DNA of 64,000 nucleotides from Chryseobacterium gleum (GTDB taxonomy: Bacteria; Bacteroidota; Bacteroidia; Flavobacteriales_D; Sanyastnellaceae), in the NCBI GenBank assembly GCA_945881835.1, contig CAMCVP010000001.1, positions 372,001 through 436,000 on the forward strand, read 5' to 3'. The notes under the pieces are model-generated. The model was not told the origin of the DNA and did not search any database. It was given only the letters and a program-made list of their open reading frames with translations. Made by a program: the position numbers and the translations under genes. Below are positions 8,713 to 17,612 of this stretch, piece by piece (positions within the stretch are counted from its first letter, which is position 1; every line of letters begins with the position of its first letter).

Positions 8713-10278
8713 ATGAAGGTTATTCAAGAAGTTCCGCTTAAAGTTTCTCCGTTGGTTCAAGATTTATTGAATCAATCGGAACAAGTGAGAACGTTTGTCT
8801 CAGATTTTTTCTCGAAAGAGAATTGCATTTCAGCTGCAAGCAACAGATCGTTTCCAAAGGAAAGTCGCGACGTTTTAGTTGCGCAATTGAATGCGCAATA
8901 TGCCAGTGATTTCACTTCGGAAGAAGTGAAAAACAATATTCTATCGCTTCAATCTGAATCGAGTTTTACTGTGGTTACGGGACATCAGATTTGTTCTGCG
9001 GGTGGTCCGCTTTATCTGATTTACAAAATATTTTCAGCCATTCGGATTACGCAAGAATTGAATGCTTCGCAAAGCGAGTTTCACTTTGTTCCAGTCTACT
9101 GGATGGCTACAGAAGATCACGACATTGAAGAGATTCGTCATTTTTATTGGGGTCAAGAGAAGATTGAATTGGCCTCTGCGTTTGAAGGTATTGCGGGAGA
9201 ACTTCCAACCGAAGATTTTCTTTCTTGGTTGAATGAAAAAAGAGTTGAAGGAAAATTCAATGACATTGGATTGAGTGAACTATTCATACAGGCTTATTCG
9301 AAGAAGAACTTTGCTGATGCCACGCGCTATTGGGTGAATGAATTGCTGGGTGAATACGGAGTGGTGTGTATAGATGGAAATGACAGCGCGCTGAAAGCAT
9401 TGGCAAGTGATCTTTTCGGAAAAGAGATTCAAGAAAAATTCGTTTTTTCGGAAGTGTCGAAAACCAATTTGGAAATAGAGAATTCCGGATACAATCCGAA
9501 TATTCAACCAAGAAATTTCAACTTGTTTTGGCTGAACAACGAGTCCGGTCACATCGCAAGAAAACGCATCGATTTGAAGGACGACGTTTTTCAAACGAGT
9601 GATGCCTTGCAACACTTTACTTCGGAAGAGCTCATGCAAATTCGAAGTGAACTCAGTCCGAATGTTTTGCTGCGTCCGCTTTACCAAGAAACCATTCTTC
9701 CGAACATTGTTTACATTGGAGGTCCTTCCGAATTGAGCTATTGGCTTCAGTTGAAGAATGCTTTTGATGCTGCAGAACTTCAAATGCCGTTGTTGGCTCA
9801 TCGTCTGTCAATGGTGCTTGTTCGTAAGCGTGATTTGGAATTCGTTTCGAAAAATAATTTGAATATCGCGGAACTAGTGCAAGAAAAATTGCACGATGCG
9901 CAAAAGAAAATGTTGGGTGCGATGAATGTGAAGTCTTTTGAAAATGAAATTTCAACGACTTCAGAAAACTTCAACAAATTGCGCAGTTATATTTCGGAAG
10001 TAGACGCATCGCTGATGGGGTGGTTGAGCGCTGAAGAGAAGAGACAACTGGATCAGTGGAGCAACATTGAACAGAAAATTAAAAAGGCAATCAAGAGCAA
10101 AGAGGAAGTGAAATTCAATCAACTTGAAAAATTCTTTGCGTTTACACATCCCAACCATATTCAACAAGAGCGTGTCTTTTCACTTTTGTATGCAACAGAA
10201 ATCGTAGGGTGGAAGGAGCTAAAGGAAGTTCTTGAACAGTTAGATCCGTTTAAGCATTCAAGTACAATTGCAGGATAA
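8713..10278 (+). CDS. bshC: Bacillithiol synthase, cysteine-adding enzyme
   Basis: 521 residues, full length for BshC. This enzyme joins cysteine to glucosaminyl-malate in the last step of bacillithiol synthesis, the low-molecular-weight thiol of Firmicutes and many Bacteroidota. Visible family signatures are VVTGHQICSAGGPLYLIYKI (about residues 88-107), VPVYWMATEDHDIEEI (about 128-143) and NIVYIGGPSELSYWLQ near the C-terminal half. The C-terminal third is a coiled-coil-like helix region. The gene ends inside the 3' end of ruvX on the other strand, a 29-base tail-to-tail overlap. bshA and bshB are not in this window. Confidence 0.95.
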   Translation: MKVIQEVPLKVSPLVQDLLNQSEQVRTFVSDFFSKENCISAASNRSFPKESRDVLVAQLNAQYASDFTSEEVKNNILSLQSESSFTVVTGHQICSAGGPLYLIYKIFSAIRITQELNASQSEFHFVPVYWMATEDHDIEEIRHFYWGQEKIELASAFEGIAGELPTEDFLSWLNEKRVEGKFNDIGLSELFIQAYSKKNFADATRYWVNELLGEYGVVCIDGNDSALKALASDLFGKEIQEKFVFSEVSKTNLEIENSGYNPNIQPRNFNLFWLNNESGHIARKRIDLKDDVFQTSDALQHFTSEELMQIRSELSPNVLLRPLYQETILPNIVYIGGPSELSYWLQLKNAFDAAELQMPLLAHRLSMVLVRKRDLEFVSKNNLNIAELVQEKLHDAQKKMLGAMNVKSFENEISTTSENFNKLRSYISEVDASLMGWLSAEEKRQLDQWSNIEQKIKKAIKSKEEVKFNQLEKFFAFTHPNHIQQERVFSLLYATEIVGWKELKEVLEQLDPFKHSSTIAG

Positions 10279-10657
10279 TCGCTGCGCTTACTTTATCTAA
10301 GTTTTCTTTTTTCTGACGTTGACTTTTACGCATACCACCTTGGTAAAGCGCTTCTGCAGCGAGTTGGCTAGTGTTTCTCTCGTCAATACGAACCAATTCG
10401 ATCAACGGAAATTGTTTCTTCAGCCAATCTGCAAATTCATTTTGTTTAATGGTAATTGGTGCTTCTGTATCATCGGCGTGACGCGCTTCTCCCAAAACCA
10501 ACGTGGTTATTTTTTCTTTCGGAACAAGCAGAATCAAATGCGCTTTTAGTTTGTCGGTTGGAATGGTTTCCAAAGGGGAAGCCACTATGCGAAGACTGTC
10601 TGTAATGGCAAGCCCTGTTCTTTTTTCACCGTAATCTATTCCCAAGGCCTTTGACAT
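10250..10657 (-). CDS. ruvX: RuvX/YqgF-type Holliday junction resolvase homologue
   Basis: 135 residues, normal for the family. The RNase H-like fold is shown by ALGIDYGEKRTGLAI at the N-terminus (Asp8), VLGEARH (Glu) and RIDERNTSQLA, with a final Asp in NLDKVSAAIIL. In E. coli YqgF is essential and acts in 16S rRNA 5'-end processing; a Holliday-junction resolvase role is also described for the family. The gene is divergent from dapD, with 36 bases between the start codons, and its 3' end overlaps bshC. Confidence 0.93.
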   Translation of the reverse strand: MSKALGIDYGEKRTGLAITDSLRIVASPLETIPTDKLKAHLILLVPKEKITTLVLGEARHADDTEAPITIKQNEFADWLKKQFPLIELVRIDERNTSQLAAEALYQGGMRKSQRQKKENLDKVSAAIILQLYLNA

Positions 10658-10666
10658 GTTTTCGCT

Positions 10667-10674
10667 TATTTTTG
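10667..10674 (+). promoter_or_regulatory. -7 promoter box of dapD
   Basis: TATTTTTG ends 19 bases before the dapD ATG at 10694, in the 36-bp divergent region shared with ruvX. Confidence 0.45.
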
Positions 10675-10675
10675 A

Positions 10676-10683
10676 CGAAATTA
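10676..10683 (-). promoter_or_regulatory. -7 promoter box of ruvX
   Basis: The minus strand reads TAATTTCG, ending 18 bases before the ruvX ATG at 10657. It lies side by side with the opposite-strand dapD box, so the two promoters probably interfere. Confidence 0.42.
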
Positions 10684-10693
10684 TAGTAAAAGC

Positions 10694-11512
10694 ATGTTAC
10701 AGCACAAAGAGACTATCGAATTAGCGTGGGAGAACAGAGAATTGTTGAAGGAGGAAAACACACGCGCCGCCATTCGTGAGATAATTGAAGCGTTAGATAA
10801 AGGGAAATTGAGAGTGGCGGAGCCGTTGGAAAATGGCAACTGGCAAGTAAACGATTGGGTGAAGAAGGCTGTGATCCTGTATTTCCCAATTCAAGAAATG
10901 AAAACCATTGAGGTGGGTCCGTTTGAATTTCACGATAAAATGGAATTGAAGAGAGACTACGCTGCACAAGGCGTTCGCGTGGTTCCTCACGCAGTTGCGC
11001 GTTACGGTGCGCACTTGGAAGCAGGTGTTATCATGATGCCTTCTTACGTAAACATTGGTGCGTATGTGGGTGCTGGGACTATGGTTGACACATGGGCAAC
11101 TGTGGGGTCATGTGCGCAGATTGGAAAGAACGTTCACCTGAGTGGTGGTGTTGGAATAGGCGGAGTGTTGGAACCTGTTCAAGCGGCTCCTGTGATTATT
11201 GAAGACGACTGCTTCATAGGCTCTCGCTGTATTGTGGTGGAAGGTGTGCGTGTTAGAAAAGAGGCAGTACTTGGAGCGAATGTAGTTCTTACCCAATCGA
11301 CAAAAATTATTGATGTAACAGGAAACGAGCCGATCATATACATTGGTGAAGTGCCTGAGCGCTCTGTGGTTATTCCTGGAAGTTATTCAAAGCAGTTTCC
11401 CGCAGGAGAATTTCAAGTTCCATGTGCATTAATCATTGGGAAAAGAAAAGAAAGTACAGATTTGAAAACCTCACTCAACGCGGCATTGAGAGAGTATAGC
11501 GTAGCCGTATAA
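10694..11512 (+). CDS. dapD: 2,3,4,5-tetrahydropyridine-2,6-dicarboxylate N-succinyltransferase
   Basis: 272 residues, normal length. DapD transfers succinyl from succinyl-CoA to tetrahydrodipicolinate in the succinylase branch of meso-diaminopimelate and lysine synthesis. The N-terminal helical domain (1-100) is followed by a left-handed parallel beta-helix of hexapeptide repeats (about 100-240). These include MMPSYVNIGAYVGAGTMVDT and GGVGIGGVLEPVQAAPVIIE, the latter in the region that binds acyl-CoA. Two other DAP-pathway genes, dapF and dapA, lie elsewhere in the window as separate units. Confidence 0.96.
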   Translation: MLQHKETIELAWENRELLKEENTRAAIREIIEALDKGKLRVAEPLENGNWQVNDWVKKAVILYFPIQEMKTIEVGPFEFHDKMELKRDYAAQGVRVVPHAVARYGAHLEAGVIMMPSYVNIGAYVGAGTMVDTWATVGSCAQIGKNVHLSGGVGIGGVLEPVQAAPVIIEDDCFIGSRCIVVEGVRVRKEAVLGANVVLTQSTKIIDVTGNEPIIYIGEVPERSVVIPGSYSKQFPAGEFQVPCALIIGKRKESTDLKTSLNAALREYSVAV

Positions 11513-11530
11513 TTTTAATATAAATTCAAC

Positions 11531-12196
11531 ATGAAAAAAAACTTCCTCGTTTTATTTGCATCGATATTGTCGGTTGCAACATTTGCTCAGCGCTCTGCAA
11601 TTGATAAGGTGGCCAACGCTGCTTGCGAATGCATTAATGCTACAGAGTTAAACAATGATATGACCTCTATGGACGCTGAGCTAATGCTTGGACAGTGCAT
11701 GGCTCCTTCAATTATGGAGAACATGGACGCGCTGATGAAGGAAATGAAATTGAAGGAATTTAATCAAGAAACCGGCTACCAAATTGGAATTGAAGTAGGA
11801 AAGAAATTAGGCGCAATGTGTCCGAAATTTATTGAGCTTTCCATTATTCTAGCACACAATGCGAATACTGAAGAGGAGACCACAGAAGAGTATAATGAAC
11901 CTGAGCAAATGGAAGGGGAGTATTCTGAAGAAGATTCTGAAATAGGGGTGATTACTGGAAGATATGTTAGAGAAGAGGGTGGTGCACAACGATACATTGT
12001 TGTTAACGTAAACGGTGTTGAAGAGAAACTACTTTGGCTTTATTGGTTCGATGGATCAGATGATATTTTGGCTGATCCTTCGTTTTATTTGAACAAGGAA
12101 GTTTATGTTGAATATGTAAATTTGGAAATGTTCGACGGTATCTCAAGATCATATGTTCCAGTTAAAGTATTGGTTAGCCTTTTAGGAAACGAATAA
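11531..12196 (+). CDS. Secreted protein of unknown function
   Basis: 221 residues with a clear signal peptide (MKKNFLVLFASILSVATFAQ). The next 90 residues are helical and contain spaced cysteines (ANAACECINA, LGQCMAPS, GAMCPKFI), possibly disulphide-bonded. An acidic Glu-rich linker around residues 115-140 leads to a C-terminal beta-rich region of about 80 residues. I recognise no named family. It lies 18 bases after dapD and two bases before a glycosyltransferase gene, so it is probably co-transcribed with them, but the neighbours do not indicate a function. Confidence 0.75.
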   Translation: MKKNFLVLFASILSVATFAQRSAIDKVANAACECINATELNNDMTSMDAELMLGQCMAPSIMENMDALMKEMKLKEFNQETGYQIGIEVGKKLGAMCPKFIELSIILAHNANTEEETTEEYNEPEQMEGEYSEEDSEIGVITGRYVREEGGAQRYIVVNVNGVEEKLLWLYWFDGSDDILADPSFYLNKEVYVEYVNLEMFDGISRSYVPVKVLVSLLGNE

Positions 12197-12198
12197 GC

Positions 12199-13173
12199 AT
12201 GAAGTTTCTCATTATTCAAACCGCGTTTATTGGCGATGTAGTCTTGGCAACGCCTATGGCTGAAGCGCTTGCGCAATTGGATAATGCAGAAATTCATTTT
12301 TTAGTTCGAAAGGGAAACGAGTCCTTGTTGGAAAACAATCCGTTCGTCGATCGAGTTTGGATATGGAACAAGCAACAAAATAAACTTCGGAATTTATTTC
12401 AATTAGGAAAGGAAATTCAAAAAGAGAAATTCGATTGTGTAATTAATTTGCAGCGCTTTGCTTCAACAGGATTTCTTACTTGGCGGAGCGGAGCGACAAA
12501 AAGAATAGGATTTGAAGAGAATCCTTTTTCATTTTGTTTCAGTTCGAAGTTTAAGCATGAAGTCAACAATGGACTTCATGAGGTAAACCGAAATCTAGAG
12601 CTGCTTAGTGAATTTGTTCACGGCGATTTTCCACCAAGATTATTTCCCTCGGTTAAGAATTTTGAAAAAGTTGCAGCATTCAAGAATCTGCCTTATGTGT
12701 GCGTGGCTCCTTCTTCGGTGTGGTTTACCAAGCAATGGCCAAAGGAGAATTATATTCAATTGGTTTCTGAATTAACAAAGAAGTACCATGTTTTTCTTCT
12801 GGGGGCAAAGTCTGATTTTGCTTTGTGTGAAGAGGTAATTGGAGAGAATACTTCTATGTCAACGAACCTCTGTGGTCAATTGAATTTCCTGGAATCTGCT
12901 GCGCTAATGCGCGATGCTGCAATGAATTTTGTTAACGACAGTGCACCGATGCATTTTGCTTCGGCTATGAATGCGCCAACGACTGCTTTCTTTTGTTCCA
13001 CCATTCCTGAATTCGGATTTGGCCCGCTTTCAGAACGTTCCAGAGTTGTTGTGTCAAATGAAGAGTTGTCTTGCAGACCATGCGGCTTGCATGGCAAGAA
13101 AGCTTGTCCACTTGGACATTTCAAATGTGGTGAAATTTCTTTTGAGCAAATTGAAATCCTTTCCAAATGCTAA
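12199..13173 (+). CDS. Glycosyltransferase family 9 (heptosyltransferase-like)
   Basis: 324 residues. The start MKFLIIQTAFIGDVVLATPM is the typical GT9 N-terminus (compare WaaC/WaaF). Later segments VCVAPSSVWFTKQWP and DSAPMHFASAMNAPTTAFF form the nucleotide-sugar binding half of the GT-B fold. Family members add heptose or related sugars to the lipopolysaccharide inner core at the cytoplasmic face of the inner membrane. A cysteine-rich C-terminal part (CRPCGLHGKKACPLGHFKC) is also seen in some GT9 proteins. The exact sugar is not predictable. The gene overlaps the next one by seven bases, indicating translational coupling. Confidence 0.9.
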   Translation: MKFLIIQTAFIGDVVLATPMAEALAQLDNAEIHFLVRKGNESLLENNPFVDRVWIWNKQQNKLRNLFQLGKEIQKEKFDCVINLQRFASTGFLTWRSGATKRIGFEENPFSFCFSSKFKHEVNNGLHEVNRNLELLSEFVHGDFPPRLFPSVKNFEKVAAFKNLPYVCVAPSSVWFTKQWPKENYIQLVSELTKKYHVFLLGAKSDFALCEEVIGENTSMSTNLCGQLNFLESAALMRDAAMNFVNDSAPMHFASAMNAPTTAFFCSTIPEFGFGPLSERSRVVVSNEELSCRPCGLHGKKACPLGHFKCGEISFEQIEILSKC

Positions 13174-13928
13174 ATCTCTTTGAGAATTGGAAACGCCCGG
13201 AAGGAAAGGGTATCGTGTTGATTGGCTCTTGTTTTTCTGATAACTTAAAGCCGTTCCTCGAAAGGGAAGGATATACGGTAACCTCCAATATCTTCGGAAC
13301 ACTGTTTCATCCTATACCCATTTTTAATTGGTTGAAGTATGCCTGTGCAAATTCAATTTCACACAGTGAAATGCAACTTGTTTTTCATGAAGACATATGG
13401 AAGTCATTGGCAGGGGGTAAGGTGTTACGAGCAGATACTGAAGTTGAATTGAATCAAGTGGTTCAAACGAATTTGTCTATTCTACACGAAGCCCTTAAAG
13501 CGGCTAATACCGTAGTTATAACGCTGGGAACAGCGCATGGCTGGATACACAAAGACCAGGGTTTAGTGGGAAATTGTCAGCGCCTGCCGCAGCAAGACTT
13601 CAAGCAAGAGATAGTTTCGTTGAGCGCGATGAATGGGAGTGGATTTGAAACAATTCGATTGCTTCAACAATTTAATCCGAATTTGAAAATAGTGTTTACG
13701 GTTTCCCCTGTTAAACATTGGCGAATGGGTATTGTAGAGAATTCAAGGACCAAAGCGCGTTGCATTGAGTTGGTGTCTTCTTTGTGTAAAGAATTTTCGT
13801 TGACTTATTTTCCTTCGTATGAATATGTGACAGACGTTTTGCGGAATGATGAGTATTTTGAATATGACCGATGTCGTCCGAATGAACTTGCAATTCAGAA
13901 AGTGGCAGAGTCTTTTTGTTCACAGTAA
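13167..13928 (+). CDS. GSCFA-domain protein
   Basis: 253 residues. The family-defining motif appears as LIGSCFSDNL near residue 20, followed by a GTLFHPIPIFNWL segment and TVSPVKHWRMG near residue 180. The domain is related to the SGNH/GDSL hydrolase group. It is somewhat shorter than many GSCFA proteins (about 300 residues or more), the difference being at the C-terminus. Its start lies inside the GT9 gene, with a seven-base overlap, so the two are coupled and it may modify surface sugars. That role is an inference, as the family has no firmly known substrate. Confidence 0.85.
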   Translation: MLNLFENWKRPEGKGIVLIGSCFSDNLKPFLEREGYTVTSNIFGTLFHPIPIFNWLKYACANSISHSEMQLVFHEDIWKSLAGGKVLRADTEVELNQVVQTNLSILHEALKAANTVVITLGTAHGWIHKDQGLVGNCQRLPQQDFKQEIVSLSAMNGSGFETIRLLQQFNPNLKIVFTVSPVKHWRMGIVENSRTKARCIELVSSLCKEFSLTYFPSYEYVTDVLRNDEYFEYDRCRPNELAIQKVAESFCSQ

Positions 13929-13969
13929 TAGGATAGATTTTAATTAAAAGGAATAAAACAATAACTATC

Positions 13970-13989
13970 TAACATTCACATAACATTCA
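13970..13989 (+). promoter_or_regulatory. Candidate Pho-box-like direct repeat before the phosphate uptake operon
   Basis: TAACATTCA occurs twice with an 11-bp period (13970-13978 and 13981-13989), starting 53 bp before the DUF47 ATG and about where a -33 element would lie. PhoP and PhoB boxes in other bacteria are direct repeats with a period of 11 bp, and B. subtilis PhoP boxes contain TTAACA-like units. Regulation by phosphate is therefore plausible but inferred. A possible -7 element, TGTGTTCG, follows at 14001-14008. Confidence 0.5.
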
Positions 13990-14022
13990 TGAGCGAGGTT
14001 TGTGTTCGTAAAATAAATAATT

Positions 14023-14670
14023 ATGAAAATTTCGGATATATTTTCTTTCATGGTTCGCAAGAACTCCTTATTTTTTGATTTATTTGCTGAAGACACCGCC
14101 AATCTGTTGGTTCAAGCAAGAGTGTTCCATCAGATGTTTCAATTGACGGATCATGAGCAAATTTTAAATTGCATTCGAGAAATTAAAGACTTGGAGCAAA
14201 AAGGTGATGAGATAACACACCAAATTTTCATGGAGCTTTCTGAAAATTTCATTACACCATTCGATCGTGAAGATATTCATGCTTTAGCAACAAGCATAGA
14301 CGATATTGCGGACAACATTAACGGATGCGCCTCACGCATTCAATTGTATAATGTTCGAGAGTTTTCGAAGACCATGGAATTAATGAGTGAAGTCTTATTG
14401 AGACAAGTTGTGGAAATTGACGCTGCCCTGAAGGATATGCAAAACATGAAAAACGAGAAGCGCGTGCGTGAAGCAATTGTTCGCATTAACACCATGGAAA
14501 ATCATGCCGATGACTTGTTTGAAGAAAGCATCGCGCGTTTGTTTGCGGAAGCTTCAGATCCATTAGAACTTATTAAAGTAAAGGAAGTGTTGAGCAGTAT
14601 AGAAGTAGCCACCGACAAGTGCGAGGATGTTTCTAATGTGCTGGAATCAATTTTAGTTAAAAACTCTTAA
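14023..14670 (+). CDS. DUF47 (PhoU-like) phosphate transport regulator
   Basis: 215 residues of almost entirely helical protein, with the PhoU-like pattern of acidic and hydroxyl residues: DLEQKGDEITHQIFMELSEN, TPFDREDIHALATSIDDIAD and NHADDLFEESIARLF. DUF47 proteins are cytoplasmic or peripheral regulators encoded next to PiT transporters, and are thought to act with them in phosphate or divalent-cation-dependent uptake. The pit gene follows after ten bases, confirming the usual pairing. Confidence 0.93.
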   Translation: MKISDIFSFMVRKNSLFFDLFAEDTANLLVQARVFHQMFQLTDHEQILNCIREIKDLEQKGDEITHQIFMELSENFITPFDREDIHALATSIDDIADNINGCASRIQLYNVREFSKTMELMSEVLLRQVVEIDAALKDMQNMKNEKRVREAIVRINTMENHADDLFEESIARLFAEASDPLELIKVKEVLSSIEVATDKCEDVSNVLESILVKNS

Positions 14671-14680
14671 TCTCACTAGA

Positions 14681-15946
14681 ATGGATTATTCATTCTTACT
14701 CATAGCGGTTATTGCCTTAGCCTTGATATTCGATTTTATTAACGGATTTCATGACGCTGCCAATTCCATAGCCACTATTGTATCTACCAAAGTACTAACA
14801 CCCCTTCAAGCGGTGATTTGGGCGGCAATGTTTAATTTTTTGGCTTTCTTTATTTTTAAAGATCACGCGGTTGCCAATACAATTGCGAAGACTGTTGATG
14901 TGCAATACACAACAGATATTTCTGCGCTTCCTTTGATAATGGCTGGACTACTTTCCGCAATTATTTGGAGTCTTCTTACCTGGTACTACGGTATCCCTTC
15001 TTCATCGTCTCACACGTTAATTGGAGGGTTTGGTGGAGCGTTCTTGGCAGCCTACGGAATGGGCGCAATAAACATGGGGATAGTCCTTGCAACGGCAATT
15101 TTTATTGTCCTTGCACCAATTGCGGGTATGATCATGTCTTACTTAATTTCTGTATGGCTTCTTAACGCATTCAGAAAAGAGTTGTACATGAAGGTTATTA
15201 CATTAACAATTATTTTCGGGGCGTGTTATCTTGTTGGAAATTCTCTGGAAACTAATATGTCCAAAGTAAACGCGGGTGGAAGTCTTGGTATAGATTGGTT
15301 AGACATTGCCATGTACGGAGCTAATTTTAAATGGATTTTATTAGGTTTCTTGGTTGTAGTTCTTGGTTCTTGCGCGCTTGTTTTAAGTGCTTTGAACAAT
15401 TCCGAATCTACCAAATTGTTTAAGAAATTGCAGTTGGTTTCTAGTGCAGCATTCAGCATTGGTCATGGTGGTAATGACGCTCAAAAAGTAATGGGAATTA
15501 TTTCAGTGGCTCTTTTAGCTTCGAATAAAATTGGAAGTATACAGGAAATGCCAGATTGGGTGCCTATTTCATGTTACAGTGCAATTGCCTTGGGCACATT
15601 AAGCGGTGGATGGAAAATTGTAAAGACAATGGGAAATAAGATAACAAAGGTGAATCCTTTCGAAGGAGTTGCAGCGGAATCAGCAGGTGCGATAACCTTG
15701 TTTTTTACAGAAGGACTTAAGTTTCCATGGAAACTTGCAGGTGATGAAATTCACGGGGTGCCGGTTTCAACTACCCACACCATTACAGGATCTATAATTG
15801 GTGTTGGAATTACAAAACGTATTTCTGCTGTTAAATGGGGTGTAACAGGCAAACTACTCGTTGCTTGGATAATTACAATTCCTATTTCGGCCGCTTTGGG
15901 AGCGTTCTTCTTTTATGTGATGCACCTGTTCGGAGTAAACTCATAA
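14681..15946 (+). CDS. pit: PiT-family inorganic phosphate permease
   Basis: 421 residues with about ten membrane helices. The two inverted PiT signatures are visible: FINGFHDAANSIATIVSTKV near the N-terminus and GVPVSTTHTITGSIIGVG near residue 365. The transporter brings phosphate in by proton (or sodium) symport across the inner membrane as a low-affinity, constitutive-type system. It forms a two-gene operon with the DUF47 gene and is followed by a strong rho-independent terminator. Confidence 0.95.
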   Translation: MDYSFLLIAVIALALIFDFINGFHDAANSIATIVSTKVLTPLQAVIWAAMFNFLAFFIFKDHAVANTIAKTVDVQYTTDISALPLIMAGLLSAIIWSLLTWYYGIPSSSSHTLIGGFGGAFLAAYGMGAINMGIVLATAIFIVLAPIAGMIMSYLISVWLLNAFRKELYMKVITLTIIFGACYLVGNSLETNMSKVNAGGSLGIDWLDIAMYGANFKWILLGFLVVVLGSCALVLSALNNSESTKLFKKLQLVSSAAFSIGHGGNDAQKVMGIISVALLASNKIGSIQEMPDWVPISCYSAIALGTLSGGWKIVKTMGNKITKVNPFEGVAAESAGAITLFFTEGLKFPWKLAGDEIHGVPVSTTHTITGSIIGVGITKRISAVKWGVTGKLLVAWIITIPISAALGAFFFYVMHLFGVNS

Positions 15947-15967
15947 TTGAACAAAAGAACAATTATT

Positions 15968-15999
15968 TTAAAAGCAGCGGAAGCTGCTTTTAATTTTTT
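15968..15999 (+). terminator. Rho-independent terminator after pit
   Basis: An 11-bp stem with core AAAAGCAGC / GCTGCTTTT and a GGAA loop (15979-15982) is followed by a T-rich tail. It starts 22 bases after the pit stop codon. Confidence 0.9.
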
Positions 16000-16009
16000 A
16001 GATATCGCA

Positions 16010-16017
16010 TATCTTTG
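16010..16017 (+). promoter_or_regulatory. -7 promoter box of the histidine kinase gene
   Basis: TATCTTTG, a near-perfect TAnnTTTG element, ends five bases before the ATG at 16023. Confidence 0.55.
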
Positions 16018-16022
16018 ATTGA

Positions 16023-17612
16023 ATGCAATTCTTAAAATCAAATCAGTTTATTTGGGATAGCACGAAACACGATTTTCTGAAGGGAAGACTTGTGGCTGAT
16101 TTGCAGGATTTATTTGTTTTCAAAGAAGCTCTTAGAACTAAATTTCAGGAATCCTTTTGGTTCATGAACCGAACTGTTCTTGTGGATTCGGAGAACAATT
16201 GGGTGTGTATCAAGCGAAGTGAAGAAATTGACATTCTCGAAGTGGAATCCTCTTCGTACTTCTATCAAAACGCAGAGAAATTCGATCTTGTAAAAAGCGC
16301 TTCTTCTGTTGAATGGATATACATACAAGAAAACGGAACAGTTGCGGCATCTTTCGTTCATGCATTGGATCATCCCCTGCATCAAATGCGTGAAGTAATT
16401 ATGCGGTTTTCAAGTCAGAACGTAGATTTATCTCAGATTTCGCAAAAACTAACCGAGCTGGAAGTTATGCAAGGAGAGACAGGCGGAATAAAATCGATTA
16501 CCTACAGAGGTGTAGTATTAGAGTATCAATACCATCGATTGTCTGATACACAGAACAGCATCAAGGGAGAGATTATTTATTTCAGTTTAAAGAATGTACA
16601 ACGTCCATTTGAGAAATTTTCAGCCGATTTTTATAAGGTAGTATTAAACTCAGCGGCGGTGGATATAGCTGTTTTCGATTTAGAACAGCGCTATATGCTA
16701 ATCAATGAATTTGCAGTTAAAAATAAGGAAGTTCGAAATTGGCTCATTGGAAGAACCGACTTTGATTATTGCGAGTTTAAGGGCACCGACGACTCAATGG
16801 CGAAGATTAGAAAAGAATTTTTCGAGCAGTCCAAAAGTGAGAGGCGGATGGTTGAAATGGAAGAGAAAATTATAGATGCCGAAGGTAAGGTGAGGTACTC
16901 GCTGAAAAGATTTAAGCCCATTGTTGTGCAAGATGAGATCAAGTACATGATGGGTTTTGGTATGGATGTTACCGCCGTTATTGAAGCGCAAGAGTTGCTT
17001 CAAAAATCACTGCTCGAGAAAGAGGCTTTACTAGGTGAAATTCACCACCGTGTGAAAAATAACCTTACGATAGTATATTCATTGTTAGAGCTGCAGGCCA
17101 TACAAGAAAAGAATGCAGATATTGCATTTGCATACAGAGAGTCGCAATCTCGGATAAAGGCAATGGCACTTGTACATGAAATGCTTTATAAATCTCATTC
17201 TTTTGAGGCGATTGAGTTATTTGCTTATTTGAAAAATTTAGCTGAACATCTTCAACATCTTCTTTCAGTAGATAAAACAGTTGATCTTAAATTTATAGGT
17301 AATCCTGTAGAACTGAATATTAGTAAGGCCGTTACTTGCGGGTTATTTGCGAACGAGATATTGACGAACTCCTATAAATACGCTATTCCCTTTGTTGATA
17401 ATCCGGAAATATATATTCGATTAGAAGAAGTCAACGAGTTTGTAGAAATGGAAATCTCTGACAACGGACCGGGGCTAAATGAAGATTTTGAAGAAGGAAA
17501 AAATGCATCGTTAGGATTCAAACTCATGCGTACATTTGCTTCACAACTGAAGGGTGAGTTAGAGATAAAGTCGGAAGATGGATTGAAGTACCTTCTCAAA
17601 TTTTTAAAGTAA
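16023..17612 (+). CDS. HisKA_2-type sensor histidine kinase with PAS domain
   Basis: 529 residues with no signal peptide or membrane helix, so probably cytoplasmic. The N-terminal 200 residues are an unrecognised sensory region. A PAS-like domain lies at about 205-320 (AVDIAVFDLEQRYMLINEFA). The dimerisation and phosphoacceptor region is LLGEIHHRVKNNLTIVYSLL, with His341/His342. The ATPase part has the N-box NEILTNSYKYA and G1 box DNGPGL. The HHRVKNN motif is that of the HisKA_2 family, which often pairs with receiver-only or PhyR-like regulators. The stop codon overlaps the start of the downstream regulator gene (TAATG). Confidence 0.9.
   Translation: MQFLKSNQFIWDSTKHDFLKGRLVADLQDLFVFKEALRTKFQESFWFMNRTVLVDSENNWVCIKRSEEIDILEVESSSYFYQNAEKFDLVKSASSVEWIYIQENGTVAASFVHALDHPLHQMREVIMRFSSQNVDLSQISQKLTELEVMQGETGGIKSITYRGVVLEYQYHRLSDTQNSIKGEIIYFSLKNVQRPFEKFSADFYKVVLNSAAVDIAVFDLEQRYMLINEFAVKNKEVRNWLIGRTDFDYCEFKGTDDSMAKIRKEFFEQSKSERRMVEMEEKIIDAEGKVRYSLKRFKPIVVQDEIKYMMGFGMDVTAVIEAQELLQKSLLEKEALLGEIHHRVKNNLTIVYSLLELQAIQEKNADIAFAYRESQSRIKAMALVHEMLYKSHSFEAIELFAYLKNLAEHLQHLLSVDKTVDLKFIGNPVELNISKAVTCGLFANEILTNSYKYAIPFVDNPEIYIRLEEVNEFVEMEISDNGPGLNEDFEEGKNASLGFKLMRTFASQLKGELEIKSEDGLKYLLKFLK

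Noticed and set aside
9280-9801. 173-codon open frame on the minus strand inside bshC
   Set aside because: It lies fully opposite a strongly conserved enzyme, has no promoter box and reads like a complement of the coding frame.
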